This document shows positions 1 to 9,857 of a stretch of DNA of 64,000 bases, in pieces; the stretch's first letter is position 1; every line of letters starts with the position of its first letter. The stretch comes from Vibrio intestinalis (GTDB lineage: Bacteria; Pseudomonadota; Gammaproteobacteria; Enterobacterales; Vibrionaceae), in the NCBI RefSeq assembly GCF_025195085.2, contig NZ_JANAVY020000002.1, positions 62,001 to 126,000 of the forward strand, given 5' to 3'. The notes under the pieces are model-generated. The model searched no databases. It saw nothing but the letters and a program-made list of their open reading frames with translations, and was not told the DNA's origin. The translations under genes and the position numbers were made by a program.

Positions 1-62
1 ACACCGGCACAGACACCGGATAATTTGCCGTTGGCCGTATCACGATACAATTCTTTACTCAT
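1..62 (-). CDS. pspC: PspC, phage shock protein C (partial, N-terminus only)
   Basis: Only the first 20 codons lie inside the window; the gene runs off the left edge. The start codon is at 62 on the minus strand and the peptide begins MSKELYRDTANGKLSGVCAG, the usual start of the PspC domain. PspC is an inner-membrane protein that, with PspB, senses envelope stress and draws PspA away from PspF. The start overlaps the end of pspB by 8 bp, so the two are probably translationally coupled in a pspABC operon. Confidence 0.85.
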   Translation of the reverse strand, partial: MSKELYRDTANGKLSGVCAG

Positions 63-294
63 AACGACGCCTCCAGTTTGGAGACTCCGAATCCAAAATT
101 CGCTCTAGCGTATCAACGCGATCACGCATCGATTCAGCTTGCTTAGAGAGCTTCTCTAGACGTTGGTAGTCTTCCTGTGAGAGACCGCTGCTTGAAGTTT
201 TCTTGCTACGGTAATGCAAAATCAACCAAATAGGCGCTACAAAAATCATAAAAACGATCAGTGGTAACGCAATCCAAAACCATGACATAAACAA
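55..294 (-). CDS. pspB: PspB, phage shock envelope-stress membrane protein
   Basis: This 79-residue protein has one N-terminal membrane segment (about residues 5-27) and a charged cytoplasmic tail with a short coiled coil (about 45-70), which is the full PspB layout and length. In the Psp response PspB acts with PspC in the inner membrane as a positive regulator that releases PspF from PspA. It lies 73 bp downstream of pspA and overlaps pspC, consistent with a pspABC operon driven by the sigma-54 promoter at 1094-1109. Confidence 0.93.
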   Translation of the reverse strand: MFMSWFWIALPLIVFMIFVAPIWLILHYRSKKTSSSGLSQEDYQRLEKLSKQAESMRDRVDTLERILDSESPNWRRRYE

Positions 295-367
295 CTCCTA
301 AAATCCGCTCGAATGGCTCTTATGACAGAAACCCGATAAACGTGGGTTTCTGCCGCAGCAAAATAAT

Positions 368-1036
368 TTATTTCTTTTCTTCCATTTGCTGTTTCAATTT
401 CGCTAGCTCTTGCTCAATTTCGTCCTGAGCTTGCAGCTCTGCGAACTCTTGGTCTAGAGACTTACCTTGACCTGTTTTTGCATAGAGATCCGCTTCCGCT
501 TCTAGCTCATCAATTTTACGTGAATATTGATCAAACTTCGCCATTGCTTCATGAGTTCGTGCTGTATGTAGCTGTTTTTGAACGTCACGACGATTTGTTG
601 CGGTTTGAGTACGAATTACAATCGCTTGCTGCTTGGCGCGAGTTTCAGTGATTTTGCTTTCCAGCTTGCCAATTTCACCAGTCAACTTGTCAATGGTCTC
701 TTCAACCAAAGTTTGCTCTGTGTGGAGGCCTTTCAACACATCTTGCAGCTTCTGTTTTTCAATTAAAGCTGCACGTGCTAAATCTTCACGCTGTTTGCTT
801 AATGCGAGCGTTGCTTTTTCAGCCCAATCGCTAACCTGCTCGTCAATAGCTTCAACCTTACGTGCCAATTCTTTTTTGTCGGCAATCGCCTTCGCTGAGT
901 TAGTACGCACCTCAACTAACGTGTCTTCCATTTCTTGAATGATTAAGCGGATCATTTTTTCAGGATCTTCCGCTTTATCGAGTAGAGCACTAATGTTTGA
1001 GTTCACAATGTCTGCAAATCGAGAAAAAATACCCAT
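368..1036 (-). CDS. pspA: PspA, phage shock effector and PspF inhibitor
   Basis: The 222-residue product is of usual PspA length and begins MGIFSRFADIVNSNISALLD, the N-terminal amphipathic helix, followed by a long, almost entirely helical coiled coil of the PspA/IM30 family (ESCRT-III-like). PspA binds stressed inner membrane to limit proton leakage, and when unstressed it binds the PspF ATPase and keeps it inactive. It is the first gene of the minus-strand psp operon and is divergent from pspF. The start has an AGGAG-type ribosome site. Confidence 0.96.
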   Translation of the reverse strand: MGIFSRFADIVNSNISALLDKAEDPEKMIRLIIQEMEDTLVEVRTNSAKAIADKKELARKVEAIDEQVSDWAEKATLALSKQREDLARAALIEKQKLQDVLKGLHTEQTLVEETIDKLTGEIGKLESKITETRAKQQAIVIRTQTATNRRDVQKQLHTARTHEAMAKFDQYSRKIDELEAEADLYAKTGQGKSLDQEFAELQAQDEIEQELAKLKQQMEEKK

Positions 1037-1093
1037 GGGTGACTCCTTTACTTGGTAATAACTGAACGAAGATAATCAATCTGCTTGATACAT

Positions 1094-1109
1094 TACAAGT
1101 TGCATGCCA
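1094..1109 (-). promoter_or_regulatory. Sigma-54 promoter of pspABC
   Basis: On the minus strand the sequence TGGCATGCAACTTGTA matches the sigma-54 consensus TGGCACG-N4-TTGCW at all but two fixed positions, with correct spacing between the -24 GG and the -12 element. It lies about 58 bp upstream of the pspA start, in the pspA-pspF intergenic region where PspF is expected to bind. Known for the family: psp operons are sigma-54 and PspF dependent. Confidence 0.85.
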
Positions 1110-1221
1110 AGTTTTAATCCCAATAAAAACAGCGCTTTAGTCATAACTCCTTATCAATCAGCTTGCCTTTATGATGAATTTGACCAACTATAGGTAAAAT
1201 TTACCAACTGAGATAATCGCA

Positions 1222-2214
1222 ATGCAGCAAAACCTAATCGGCGAGTCCCCAGCCTTTCTGGCGGTATTGGATAAAGTGTCCACCTTGGCCGCGATCGAAC
1301 GCCCAGTGCTGATTATTGGCGAGCGTGGTACGGGTAAAGAGCTGATTGCGCAGCGCTTGCACTACTTATCCAAACGTTGGGACCAACCTCTTATCTCGCT
1401 TAACTGTTCAACCTTAAGCGAAGGCTTGATCGACTCTGAACTTTTTGGTCATGAGTCCGGCGCTTTTACTGGCTCTAAAGGACGTCATAAAGGCCGTTTC
1501 GAACGAGCAGAAAATGGCACACTATTCCTTGATGAGCTTGCCACCGCACCGTTATTGGTACAAGAAAAGCTACTTCGAGTGATTGAATACGGGCAATATG
1601 AACGTGTCGGCGGCCACCAGTTAATGAATGCCAATGTTCGTTTGATATGTGCCACCAATGCAGATTTACCGCAAATGGCGCAAAGCGGAGATTTTAGAGC
1701 AGACTTGCTCGATCGCTTAGCCTTTGACGTGGTTCACTTGCCACCACTTAGAGAAAGACTGGAAGACATTCCGTTACTGGCAGAATACTACGCTATTAAA
1801 ATGTGTCGAGAGTTAGGCTTTGAGTACTTTGTGGGCTTTAGCCATGCAGCAATGGGGCAACTATTAGAATACCCGTGGCCGGGTAACGTGCGCGAACTTA
1901 AAAACGTGGTTGAGCGCGCTGTATACCAACACGGTGTGCAAGATTACCCAATTGATCATCTTATCTTTGACCCATTTCAGCGTGAATCCGCAAGCACCAG
2001 TGAAAGCGAACAGACAACGCAGCAATTGGCCAGTGTAGAGTTTAGTTTCCCACTCGATTACAAAGCATGGCAAGAAGAACAAGACCAAGCATTACTAACC
2101 GCAGCGCTAAAACAAAGTAAATTTAATCAGCGCAAAGCGGCAGAGTTACTCGGCCTAAGTTATCATCAGTTAAGGGGAATGGTGCGAAAATATGAACTCA
2201 CTCGCGAGAGTTAA
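1222..2214 (+). CDS. pspF: PspF, sigma-54 enhancer-binding activator of the psp operon
   Basis: This 330-residue protein lacks an N-terminal receiver domain and starts directly with the AAA+ domain, as PspF does. Walker A is GERGTGKE at about 33-40, Walker B is TLFLDEL at about 100-106, and a Fis-type helix-turn-helix lies at about 300-325. The sigma-54 contact loop, canonically GAFTGA, reads GAFTGS (80-85), a departure from the E. coli protein. PspF drives pspABC from a sigma-54 promoter and is held inactive by PspA. It is divergent from pspA, and the sap operon follows in the same direction, an order also seen in other gammaproteobacteria. Confidence 0.95.
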   Translation: MQQNLIGESPAFLAVLDKVSTLAAIERPVLIIGERGTGKELIAQRLHYLSKRWDQPLISLNCSTLSEGLIDSELFGHESGAFTGSKGRHKGRFERAENGTLFLDELATAPLLVQEKLLRVIEYGQYERVGGHQLMNANVRLICATNADLPQMAQSGDFRADLLDRLAFDVVHLPPLRERLEDIPLLAEYYAIKMCRELGFEYFVGFSHAAMGQLLEYPWPGNVRELKNVVERAVYQHGVQDYPIDHLIFDPFQRESASTSESEQTTQQLASVEFSFPLDYKAWQEEQDQALLTAALKQSKFNQRKAAELLGLSYHQLRGMVRKYELTRES

Positions 2215-2366
2215 CGAGATTTCGCAGCAATCCACAGGCCTGAACAAATGAGTACCGCTAAAAGGTTTAAAATTAATAATTAGGTTTGCAAAAACAATTA
2301 GTAGTCACACACTGGAGGGATGAGGCATAATGGTGAGTTCCGCTGTGCTTCGATTCCCATATTCTT

Positions 2367-3986
2367 ATGAAAGCATTCACACAACTGACGTTAAGTTTTT
2401 TTGCGGTTAGCCTACTGGCTGGCTGTGGCGAAAAAATTAACCACAATAAAGTGCGCCAATCTGGATTTGTCTTTTGTGGACAAGCAGGGCCAACTACGTT
2501 CAATCCACAGCTTGTGGATAGTGGCATCACGTCAGAAACTCTCAGTTCTCAACTGTTTGATACTATACTCACACTTGATGGTGAAACCTTCCAGCCCGTG
2601 GCGAATATCGCTGAAAGCTGGCAAGTAAACGATGAAGGTACAGAGTATACCTTTAAGTTAAAACGAGACGTCTCTTTTCAAACCACTGACTGGTTTACGC
2701 CATCACGTCACCTCACCGCTGACGATGTCGTATTCAGTTTCCGCCGAATCATCGACTCTTCGCATCCATTCCACTACGTTGGAAGCGGCTTATATCCTTG
2801 GTTCAGTGGCATCGATTTTCAGAACTTATTGACCAACATTGAGGCCATCGATAAGCACACGGTAAAATTCACGCTTGCTCGACCTGATAACACTTTCTTA
2901 TCGAACATTTCGACCAGCCACGCGGTAATTTTGTCTAAAGAGTATGGCAACCAACTGCAAGTATCTGACGAAAAATCAATGCTAGACAGCCACCCTGTTG
3001 GTACCGGTCCATTCTATCTTGATGATTATCAGATCAACGATTTGGTGCGTTTGAAGCGCCATGATGGCTACTGGGCAGGTCGCGCTAAAATGGAACAAGT
3101 GGTGTTTGATATTTCGCACCGTGGTACAGGTACACTGGCGAAGCTTCTCCGTAATGAATGTGACGTATTAAGCTCACCACTCTCTAGCCAAATTCCAACC
3201 ATTGAAGCTCATGACGGTATCGAGCTGACCGCAAAACCAGCGATGAATATTTCCTTTATTGCGGTCAACACCTCGCATCCAGCCCTGAATGATCCTCGGG
3301 TACGTAAAGCGCTTAACTACGCCATAAACCGCCAGAACATCCTCGATTCGGTTTATTATGGAACAGGCAGTCAGGCGTATTCGGTATTGCCGCCAAATTC
3401 ATGGGCCTACAACGGCGACAACATTCAAGTTCGCTACGATCGTAACTACGCAATCGCTCTGCTGCGCGAAGCAGGCTATAGCAAAGGTTTAGAGCTTAAT
3501 ATGTCAGTACCTCTTGAACCGCGCTCTTACAACCCTAGCCCGCGCAAAACCGCTGAGCTTATCCAAGCGAACTTCGCCGATATTGGCATTACGCTCAATT
3601 TAATGACTGATGATCGTTTCAATCGCAATGACCTAGCAAGCGACAGCAACATCGATCTCTACCTAACTGGCTGGATAGCGGACACTGGCGACCCAGATAA
3701 CTTCTTACGCCCACTGCTATCTTGTGATTCAGAACGTGCCGGATTAAATGTATCTAGCTGGTGTAATCCTGATTTCGATTTCTTGCTTGATTTGGCATTG
3801 GAAGTGGATAAGCCGCGCTATCGACTCAATCTCTATAAGCAAGCCCAGAATATTTTGAACCAAGAGTTTCCTGTCATTCCGCTCAACCATGGCATGCAAT
3901 TCCAAGCGCATGATAAATCGTTGACCGGTTTTAAAGTGAGTCCATTTAATGCTCAACCGTTTGATTTAGTGGAAAGGGTGCAATAA
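2367..3986 (+). CDS. sapA: SapA, peptide ABC transporter substrate-binding lipoprotein
   Basis: The 539-residue product is an SBP_bac_5 family (DppA/OppA-like) solute-binding protein. It carries a signal peptide ending in the lipobox LAGC with the acyl-accepting cysteine at residue 20, so it should be membrane-anchored on the periplasmic side. It heads the sapABCDF cluster; sapB starts on the very next base after its stop. Sap systems have been linked to antimicrobial-peptide resistance, potassium uptake (via the ATPase) and putrescine export in other bacteria; the substrate here cannot be read from sequence. No strong ribosome site precedes the chosen ATG. Confidence 0.88.
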   Translation: MKAFTQLTLSFFAVSLLAGCGEKINHNKVRQSGFVFCGQAGPTTFNPQLVDSGITSETLSSQLFDTILTLDGETFQPVANIAESWQVNDEGTEYTFKLKRDVSFQTTDWFTPSRHLTADDVVFSFRRIIDSSHPFHYVGSGLYPWFSGIDFQNLLTNIEAIDKHTVKFTLARPDNTFLSNISTSHAVILSKEYGNQLQVSDEKSMLDSHPVGTGPFYLDDYQINDLVRLKRHDGYWAGRAKMEQVVFDISHRGTGTLAKLLRNECDVLSSPLSSQIPTIEAHDGIELTAKPAMNISFIAVNTSHPALNDPRVRKALNYAINRQNILDSVYYGTGSQAYSVLPPNSWAYNGDNIQVRYDRNYAIALLREAGYSKGLELNMSVPLEPRSYNPSPRKTAELIQANFADIGITLNLMTDDRFNRNDLASDSNIDLYLTGWIADTGDPDNFLRPLLSCDSERAGLNVSSWCNPDFDFLLDLALEVDKPRYRLNLYKQAQNILNQEFPVIPLNHGMQFQAHDKSLTGFKVSPFNAQPFDLVERVQ

Positions 3987-4949
3987 ATGCTGTTGTATAC
4001 GATTCGTCGCCTCAACCTTTTCATTATCACTTTGCTGATCTTAACTGTGGTCGGTTACAGCTTGCTGCGTCTTGATCCAACCTCCCCTTGGTTACTGCAA
4101 GATTACTGGCAAGGTTGGTCTAATTACCTTGGTGAGCTTATGCAGCTCAACTTTGGGGTGAATAAGCACGGTGTGCCTATCATCGATGAGTTGAAGTCCG
4201 TCTTCCCTGCCACGCTAGAGCTGTGTTTAATCGCATTTGTTTTATCACTGTTGATTGGTATTCCAATCGGCACCGTTGCGGGCATGAAGCAAGGTAAATG
4301 GCTAGATACCATCATCTCTTTCACTTCCATGTCGGGTTACTCTGCGCCGCTGTTTTGGGTCGCGCTGTTGATGATCATGGTGTTCTCGCTGCACTACCAA
4401 GTGTTCCCTGTGGCTGGTCGCTATGACTTACTGTATCAAATCGACCACATTACTGGCTTTGCCATTATTGATGCGTTTTTTGCCAAAGGTGAATACCGCG
4501 CTCACGCACTACAAAGCGTGATTGACCATCTGATTTTGCCTTGTTTGGTTTTGGCGCTTGCCCCGACTACTCAGGTTATTGGCTTGATGCGCGCTTCGGT
4601 TTCAGAAGTCATGAGCAAGAACTATATTCGCGCGGCACGAATCAAAGGTTTAGCCACACATGAGATCGTTACCGAGCACGTTTTGCGTAATGCGATTCCG
4701 CCTATCATCCCTAAGATCGGCGTGCAGTTATCGAGTATGCTTACATTAGCGATAGTGACCGAGTCCATCTTCAACTGGCCGGGTATTGGCCGTTGGTTAC
4801 TCGATGCTCTGTCTAACCAAGATTACGTTGCCATTCAAGCGGGTGTCATCGTGGTCGCAACCCTAGTGTTAACGGCGAATATTTTGTCTGATTTGATTGG
4901 TGCGATGGTCAATCCGTTAGTAAGGAAAGAGTGGTATGCTAACCGATAG
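3987..4949 (+). CDS. sapB: SapB, peptide ABC transporter permease
   Basis: This 320-residue inner-membrane permease of the DppB/OppB class has an N-terminal membrane helix, a periplasmic stretch, and several further helices. The cytoplasmic EAA loop that contacts the ATPases is visible near residues 208-245 (the stretch RAARIKGL and following). It starts immediately after sapA and overlaps sapC by 14 bp, so the permeases are co-translated. It should pair with SapC to form the channel. Confidence 0.93.
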   Translation: MLLYTIRRLNLFIITLLILTVVGYSLLRLDPTSPWLLQDYWQGWSNYLGELMQLNFGVNKHGVPIIDELKSVFPATLELCLIAFVLSLLIGIPIGTVAGMKQGKWLDTIISFTSMSGYSAPLFWVALLMIMVFSLHYQVFPVAGRYDLLYQIDHITGFAIIDAFFAKGEYRAHALQSVIDHLILPCLVLALAPTTQVIGLMRASVSEVMSKNYIRAARIKGLATHEIVTEHVLRNAIPPIIPKIGVQLSSMLTLAIVTESIFNWPGIGRWLLDALSNQDYVAIQAGVIVVATLVLTANILSDLIGAMVNPLVRKEWYANR

Positions 4950-5823
4950 CGTTTATCAAGAAGAGCGTATCCCAACGCAATTCGAGCGTTTTTGGCGCAG
5001 TTATCGCGCTAACAGCCTCGCTATGTTTGGCTTATGGTGCTTTGTACTCATTGTTCTGATCACATTGATTGCACCATGGCTTGCCCCGCACGACCCTCAG
5101 GCTCAAACCGGTGAACTTTTACTGCCTCCATCATGGAACCCCGCAGGTACGGTTGAGTACTTCTTAGGTACCGATGATTTAGGCCGTGATATTTTGTCTC
5201 GTCTGATTGTTGGCTCTCAGCTTACCTTTGGTGCGGCGGTTATCATCACAGTAATTGCAGCGGCTATTGGCTGTTTGATTGGCATCCTAGCGGGTATGAC
5301 CAAAGGGCTTCTATCGAGTATTTTGAACCACCTACTCGATACCGTTATGTCGATCCCTTCTTTGCTACTTGCGATTATTTTCGTGGCCTTCCTCGGCTTT
5401 GGGGAATTCAACGTATTATTGGCAATCTGCTTAGCGCTTATTCCGCGCTTTATTCGCTCAGTCTACATTGCCGTGCACACCGAAGTTGAAAAAGACTACG
5501 TACTCGCTGCGCGTTTAGATGGCGCGAATGATTTCTACCTGCTCTGGAACTCTATCCTGCCTAACATCTTAGTGGTGTTCGCATCTGAGTTTACCCTTGC
5601 GCTCTCTATCGCGATTTTAGATATCACCGCTTTAGGATTTTTAGGCCTTGGCGCACAAGCACCAAGTGCTGAATGGGGCGCAATTTTGGGCGACTCGGTA
5701 GAGCTCATTTACCTAGCACCTTGGACGGTAACCCTGCCGGGGCTAGCCATTATGTGTACAGTTATCGTGGTCAACTTAGTGGGTGAAGGCGTGCGCCGAG
5801 CTCTCAATGCGGGGATCGAATAA
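4936..5823 (+). CDS. sapC: SapC, peptide ABC transporter permease
   Basis: This 295-residue DppC/OppC-type permease has the expected N-terminal helix, the conserved [13 protein letters not shown] segment near residue 79 and the EAA loop ([11 protein letters not shown]) near residue 195. It partners SapB in the inner membrane. It overlaps sapB by 14 bp and its stop shares one base with the sapD start (TAATG), giving tight coupling through the operon. Confidence 0.93.
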   Translation: MLTDSVYQEERIPTQFERFWRSYRANSLAMFGLWCFVLIVLITLIAPWLAPHDPQAQTGELLLPPSWNPAGTVEYFLGTDDLGRDILSRLIVGSQLTFGAAVIITVIAAAIGCLIGILAGMTKGLLSSILNHLLDTVMSIPSLLLAIIFVAFLGFGEFNVLLAICLALIPRFIRSVYIAVHTEVEKDYVLAARLDGANDFYLLWNSILPNILVVFASEFTLALSIAILDITALGFLGLGAQAPSAEWGAILGDSVELIYLAPWTVTLPGLAIMCTVIVVNLVGEGVRRALNAGIE

Positions 5824-6818
5824 TGCCATTACTAGATATTCGACACTTAACCATTGAGATTGAAACTCCGCAAGGTATGGTCAAAGCGGTAGACCGTATG
5901 AGTCTTACCTTAAACGAAGGTGAGATTCGTGGCCTAGTGGGTGAATCTGGCTCAGGAAAAAGCTTAGTCGCAAAGGCGATTGTCGGTGTTTGTAAAGACA
6001 ACTGGCGGGTCACCGCTGACCGTATGCGCCTTGGCAATATCGACCTACTGCAACTGACACCACGTGAAAGACGTCGTGTGATCGCGCGTGATATCGCGAT
6101 GATCTTCCAAGAACCTTCAACCTGTTTGGACCCATCAGACGAAGTAGGCAAACAGCTGATTGAGGCGATTCCTTCGCGTTCATTTGAAGGCCGTTGGTGG
6201 CAACGTTTTCAATGGCGTAAAAAGCAGGCCATTGCCCTACTGCACAAAGTCGGGATTAAAAACCACAAACAGATCATGAGTAGCTACCCGTATGAGCTAA
6301 CTGATGGTGAGTGCCAAAAAATCATGATTGCGATGGCGATTGCAGCAAAACCAAAATTGCTGATTGCTGATGAGCCAACCAATGACTTAGACCCAATCAC
6401 TCAGTCTCAGATTTTGCGTCTACTCAGCCGCATGAATCAGTTGCACAACACCAGCATTATGTTGATTGGTCATGACTTGACCACTATTACCCAATGGGCG
6501 ACCCGTATTACAGTAATGTATTGCGGCCAATCGGTAGAGTCAGCCGATACCGACAAGATCTTAGCCAAGCCTAAGCACCCTTATACGGTTGCGCTACTAA
6601 AAGCGATGCCTGATTTTTCTGAGTGGATTCCCCATAAAGAAAAACTTCAATCACTACCGGGGACCATCCCTCCTTTGCAGCACTTGCCTATCGGCTGTCG
6701 TCTTGGGCCACGTTGCCCTTATGCGCAAAGGCAGTGTGTGGAAATCCCAATGGCAAAACGCGTGAAAAATCATAAATATGCATGTCACTTCCCTCTCAAT
6801 ACGGAGAAAAAAGCATGA
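5823..6818 (+). CDS. sapD: SapD, peptide ABC transporter ATPase
   Basis: The 331-residue ATPase has Walker A GESGSGKS at about 40-47, Walker B LLIADEPT, and a C-terminal oligopeptide-transporter domain with cysteines ([11 protein letters not shown]). The signature motif is the degenerate LTDGE instead of LSGGQ, which is also the form I recall in enterobacterial SapD, so it is not a sign of decay. SapD and SapF should form the ATPase pair. The gene ends in an ATGA overlap with sapF. Confidence 0.93.
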   Translation: MPLLDIRHLTIEIETPQGMVKAVDRMSLTLNEGEIRGLVGESGSGKSLVAKAIVGVCKDNWRVTADRMRLGNIDLLQLTPRERRRVIARDIAMIFQEPSTCLDPSDEVGKQLIEAIPSRSFEGRWWQRFQWRKKQAIALLHKVGIKNHKQIMSSYPYELTDGECQKIMIAMAIAAKPKLLIADEPTNDLDPITQSQILRLLSRMNQLHNTSIMLIGHDLTTITQWATRITVMYCGQSVESADTDKILAKPKHPYTVALLKAMPDFSEWIPHKEKLQSLPGTIPPLQHLPIGCRLGPRCPYAQRQCVEIPMAKRVKNHKYACHFPLNTEKKA

Positions 6819-7609
6819 CCAGCAGTAATGCTTTACTCGAAGTGACCAACTTATCCAAATCGTTTGTCACTCGCTCAGGCATCTTCCGTCGTAAAGAGCA
6901 ACATGCGGTTAAACCGGTAAGCTTCACGTTAGAAGCAGGCCAAACTATTGGTTTTATCGGCCAAAACGGTTCAGGTAAATCAACACTGGCTCGTATGCTG
7001 GCGGGCATGGTTGAGCCTAGTTCGGGTGAGATTCGAGTCAATGGTGACCTGTTAGAACACAAAGATTACTCGACCCGCTGTAAGCTGATTCGAATGATCT
7101 TCCAAGACCCGAATACCTCACTAAACCCGAGAATTCAGATCGGTCGAATTTTAGAAGGCCCACTGAAGCGAAACACCAACATGCCACCAGAAGCTCGCAT
7201 GCGTCGTGTGAAAGACACATTGCTGCGGGTTGGCTTGCTGCCAGAACATGCGTATTTCTACCCGCAAATGTTAGCGACAGGCCAAAAGCAGCGCGTATGT
7301 CTCGCTCGCGCGCTGATTCTGCAACCCTCTATCATAGTGGCTGATGAGGCGTTAAACGGCTTAGACATGGCAATGCGCTCGCAGATCATCAACTTGTTCC
7401 TAGAGCTGCAAGAAGAGATGGGCGTTTCTTTTGTTTACGTGTCTCAGCACATCGGCGTGGTGAAGCACATCACTGATAAAGTAATGGTAATGCATGAGGG
7501 CAACGTAGTTGAAGCTGGTGATACCCAGAGTATTTTGACCTGTCCAGAGCACCCTATTACTCAACGCTTGATAGAAAGTCATTTCAACAAAGCGCCATGC
7601 TTTAAGTAA
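6815..7609 (+). CDS. sapF: SapF, peptide ABC transporter ATPase
   Basis: I place the start at ATG 6815, giving 264 residues, because it sits 7 bp behind a GGAG ribosome site and forms an ATGA overlap with the sapD stop; a reading frame from 6782 would overlap sapD by 37 bp with no such site. Walker A is GQNGSGKS (49-56), the signature is LATGQ, and Walker B is IIVADEAL. There is no cysteine-rich C-terminal oligopeptide domain, as is normal for SapF. It completes sapABCDF. Confidence 0.92.
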   Translation: MTSSNALLEVTNLSKSFVTRSGIFRRKEQHAVKPVSFTLEAGQTIGFIGQNGSGKSTLARMLAGMVEPSSGEIRVNGDLLEHKDYSTRCKLIRMIFQDPNTSLNPRIQIGRILEGPLKRNTNMPPEARMRRVKDTLLRVGLLPEHAYFYPQMLATGQKQRVCLARALILQPSIIVADEALNGLDMAMRSQIINLFLELQEEMGVSFVYVSQHIGVVKHITDKVMVMHEGNVVEAGDTQSILTCPEHPITQRLIESHFNKAPCFK

Positions 7610-7619
7610 TGAATACCGA

Positions 7620-8159
7620 ATGAGTCCTGATTATCAAATCATTACCCAACAGTTTGTCTTGAGGCTGATTGATGCCGAGTGCAGTGAAGAGCTCCAGCAG
7701 TTAGTCACGCACTCCCCTAGCCTGCATCAATGGATAGACTGGTGTCATAGCGACTTTACTCACTCTGAAGCCGAACAATTTTTGCTCGCAACTCGACTGA
7801 ATTGGGTCAAATCTGAAGCGTATGGATTCGGTATTTTCCGCCGCAGCGACGACAAACTGATTGGTATGGTGGCGATCAACGAGCTTTATCAAACCTTCAA
7901 TATGGCCAGTATTGGCTATTGGATTGGTGACAGTTACCAGCAGCAAGGCTACGCAAAGCAAGCGGTTAACGCCTTAGTCGAGTTTTGTTTTGATATCTTA
8001 AAGCTTACGCGAGTGGAAATTGTTTGTGACCCAGACAACCAAGCGAGCCAGCGCCTTGCCATTGCCTGCGGTGCCAAATTTGAAACTCTCGCCGCCAATC
8101 GTTTCGTGTTTAATGGAAAACCAAAACAAGGGGCGGTCTATTCCATCATCCCCAGTTAA
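7620..8159 (+). CDS. GNAT-family N-acetyltransferase (RimJ/RimL-like)
   Basis: This 179-residue protein is a RimJ/RimL-type GNAT acetyltransferase. The acetyl-CoA site region is visible as GIFRRSDDKLIGMVAIN, followed by YWIGDSYQQQGYAKQA, the pyrophosphate-binding Q/R-x-x-G-x-A type loop. It should transfer an acetyl group from acetyl-CoA to an amine, perhaps a ribosomal or other protein N-terminus, or a small amine. It begins 10 bp after sapF and is probably the last gene of the sap transcript, ahead of the terminator at 8201-8227. Substrate not known. Confidence 0.85.
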   Translation: MSPDYQIITQQFVLRLIDAECSEELQQLVTHSPSLHQWIDWCHSDFTHSEAEQFLLATRLNWVKSEAYGFGIFRRSDDKLIGMVAINELYQTFNMASIGYWIGDSYQQQGYAKQAVNALVEFCFDILKLTRVEIVCDPDNQASQRLAIACGAKFETLAANRFVFNGKPKQGAVYSIIPS

Positions 8160-8200
8160 GTCACCGCTCTAAGTTAACCTCAGCATAAAGTGCAGATACA

Positions 8201-8227
8201 AAAAGACCTCCAAACGGAGGTCTTTTT
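8201..8227. terminator. Bidirectional rho-independent terminator
   Basis: A perfect hairpin, arm AAAAGACCTCC, loop AAAC, arm GGAGGTCTTTT, is flanked by A and T runs so it can stop transcription from both sides. It lies between the convergent acetyltransferase gene and ndh. Confidence 0.9.
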
Positions 8228-8247
8228 CATTTTCAAACTGGCATCAA

Positions 8248-9537
8248 TTAATGCAGCTTCAAGTTCGGACGTAGTACGCGGTTAATGCGGCCCATCAGAA
8301 TAATAAGAGCGGTCTTAAACACACCGTGCAACGCCATTTGGTGTAAACGGTAGAGAGAAATATACACCACACGTGCGATACGTCCTTCAACCATCATAGA
8401 ACCTTTAGTCAGGTTACCCATCAAGCTGCCCACGGTAGAGAAGCGGCTAAGTGAAACCAAAGAGCCTTTGTCTTTGTAAACATAAGGTTTTAGATCACGG
8501 CCGTTTAGCTTAGCAATGATGTTAGAGAACGCACGGCTCGCCATTTGGTGAGCGGCTTGCGCGCGAGGTGGAACAAATGAACCATCTTCTTGAGTGCACT
8601 GAGCCAAATCCCCAATAACAAAAATGCTGTCGTCGCGAGTGGTTTGCAGCGTGTCTTTCACAACTAGCTGGTTAATACGGTTGCTTTCAAGGCCGCCGAT
8701 CTCTTTCATAAAATCAGGGGCTTTGATGCCAGCGGCCCAAACCATGATTTGTGCAGGGATCTTGTCGCCATCTTTAGTCACTAAGCCATCTTTATCAGCT
8801 TGCGTTACCATAGTCGCTGTACGCACGTTAACACCTAGCTTAGTTAGCTCTTGGTGCGCAGCGCTTGAGATACGAGTTGGTAGAGCTGGAAGAATGCGCT
8901 CACCCGCTTCAACTAGGTTTACATTTAGCTTGCTTGAGTCTAGATCACCAAAGCCGTATGTACGCAGCTCTTTCACTGCATTGTGCAGCTCAGCTGAAAG
9001 CTCAACACCCGTTGCGCCTGCGCCAACGATAGCGATGTCTACTGTACCTTGACCATTCTTAGCGTGTAGCTTTAAGAATTCGTTGTTCATATTGGTACGG
9101 AAACGGTGCGCTTGTTCAGGGCTGTCTAGGAAAATACAGTTGTCACGAACACCTGGTGTGTTGAAGTCGTTCGATGTTGAACCAATCGCCAGAACCAATA
9201 CATCGTATTCAAGTTCACGGCTCGGCATCAATAGCTCACCGTTATCATCTTTTAGCTCTGCTAAAGTGATAACTTTACGCTCGCGATCGATGTCCGCTAG
9301 GCTGCCCATTTGAAAATCAAAATGGTGATTTTTCGCGTGTGCGCGGTAGCTCAATGCATCAACGCCTTCATCTAACGAACCGGTCGCCACTTCGTGTAAT
9401 AATGGTTTCCATAAATGGCTTGCCTTACGGTCAACCAAAGTTACGCTAGCACGTCCTTTACGGCCAAGTGTATGGCCTAGCTTAGTCACAAGCTCTAAAC
9501 CGCCTGCACCGCCACCTACTACGATAATTCGTGTCAC
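8248..9537 (-). CDS. ndh: Type II NADH:quinone oxidoreductase (NDH-2)
   Basis: The 429-residue flavoprotein has an N-terminal FAD-binding GGGAGGLE motif (about 8-15), a second dinucleotide motif VGAGATGVE for NADH near residue 171, and an [17 protein letters not shown] pair typical of the pyridine nucleotide-disulfide oxidoreductase fold. NDH-2 oxidises NADH and reduces quinone at the inner membrane without pumping protons; the C-terminal basic amphipathic region should attach it to the membrane. It is transcribed alone. A perfect FNR box lies about 220 bp upstream; in E. coli ndh is repressed by FNR without oxygen. Confidence 0.96.
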   Translation of the reverse strand: MTRIIVVGGGAGGLELVTKLGHTLGRKGRASVTLVDRKASHLWKPLLHEVATGSLDEGVDALSYRAHAKNHHFDFQMGSLADIDRERKVITLAELKDDNGELLMPSRELEYDVLVLAIGSTSNDFNTPGVRDNCIFLDSPEQAHRFRTNMNNEFLKLHAKNGQGTVDIAIVGAGATGVELSAELHNAVKELRTYGFGDLDSSKLNVNLVEAGERILPALPTRISSAAHQELTKLGVNVRTATMVTQADKDGLVTKDGDKIPAQIMVWAAGIKAPDFMKEIGGLESNRINQLVVKDTLQTTRDDSIFVIGDLAQCTQEDGSFVPPRAQAAHQMASRAFSNIIAKLNGRDLKPYVYKDKGSLVSLSRFSTVGSLMGNLTKGSMMVEGRIARVVYISLYRLHQMALHGVFKTALIILMGRINRVLRPNLKLH

Positions 9538-9757
9538 AGCAACTACCCTCTAAAAACAATAAACATTAAATTTATACAAACCGCGTTACGCGATTTGATG
9601 GAATTCTTAATCAATCTTCGCCTTCGTTTGCGATAGAGGTACTTCGAGTTACGTATTGGATTAAAAGCTCAATTTGAGCCGATTGCTCGTTCCGGGCTAT
9701 TTTTTTGCTCGGTTTGGCAAAAATTTGGGTAAGTTTCTTACTCACTCTCAATTTTTT

Positions 9758-9771
9758 TTGATATTTATCAA
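9758..9771. promoter_or_regulatory. Perfect FNR-binding site
   Basis: The sequence TTGATATTTATCAA is an exact match to the FNR consensus TTGAT-N4-ATCAA. It sits in the 487-bp gap between ndh (start 9537, minus) and ycfP (end 10025, minus). Its centre is about 41.5 bp before a position near 9806, which lies 8-9 bp beyond a TATATA box (9792-9797) on the plus strand. That is class II FNR activation geometry for a rightward transcript. It may also serve repression of ndh. Confidence 0.75.
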
Positions 9772-9791
9772 ATAATTTTTACTTCGCTCAT

Positions 9792-9806
9792 TATATAGAG
9801 CAAAAC
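9792..9806 (+). promoter_or_regulatory. Candidate FNR-dependent promoter (-10 box and start site)
   Basis: TATATA at 9792-9797 matches four of six bases of the -10 consensus. No good -35 box is present, as expected when FNR binds at -41.5. The predicted transcript would start near 9806 and end at the terminator at 9966-10001, about 195 nt. This is inferred from spacing alone. Confidence 0.4.
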
Positions 9807-9857
9807 TTACTGCGCAACCATAGATTGCACGAATCTCTGCATAAAAGTTAGGGGTTT

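Noticed and set aside
6782..6814. Extended start for sapF at 6782
   Set aside because: It would overlap sapD by 37 bp without a ribosome site; ATG 6815 has GGAG and an ATGA overlap.
6290..7290. Degenerate ABC signature motifs in SapD (LTDGE) and SapF (LATGQ) as loss of function
   Set aside because: The same or similar forms occur in enterobacterial SapD and SapF.
9595..9625. TTGAT...ATCAA inverted repeat (TTTGATGGAATTCTTAATCAA) upstream of ndh as a second FNR box
   Set aside because: The spacer between half-sites is far longer than the 4 bp FNR needs.
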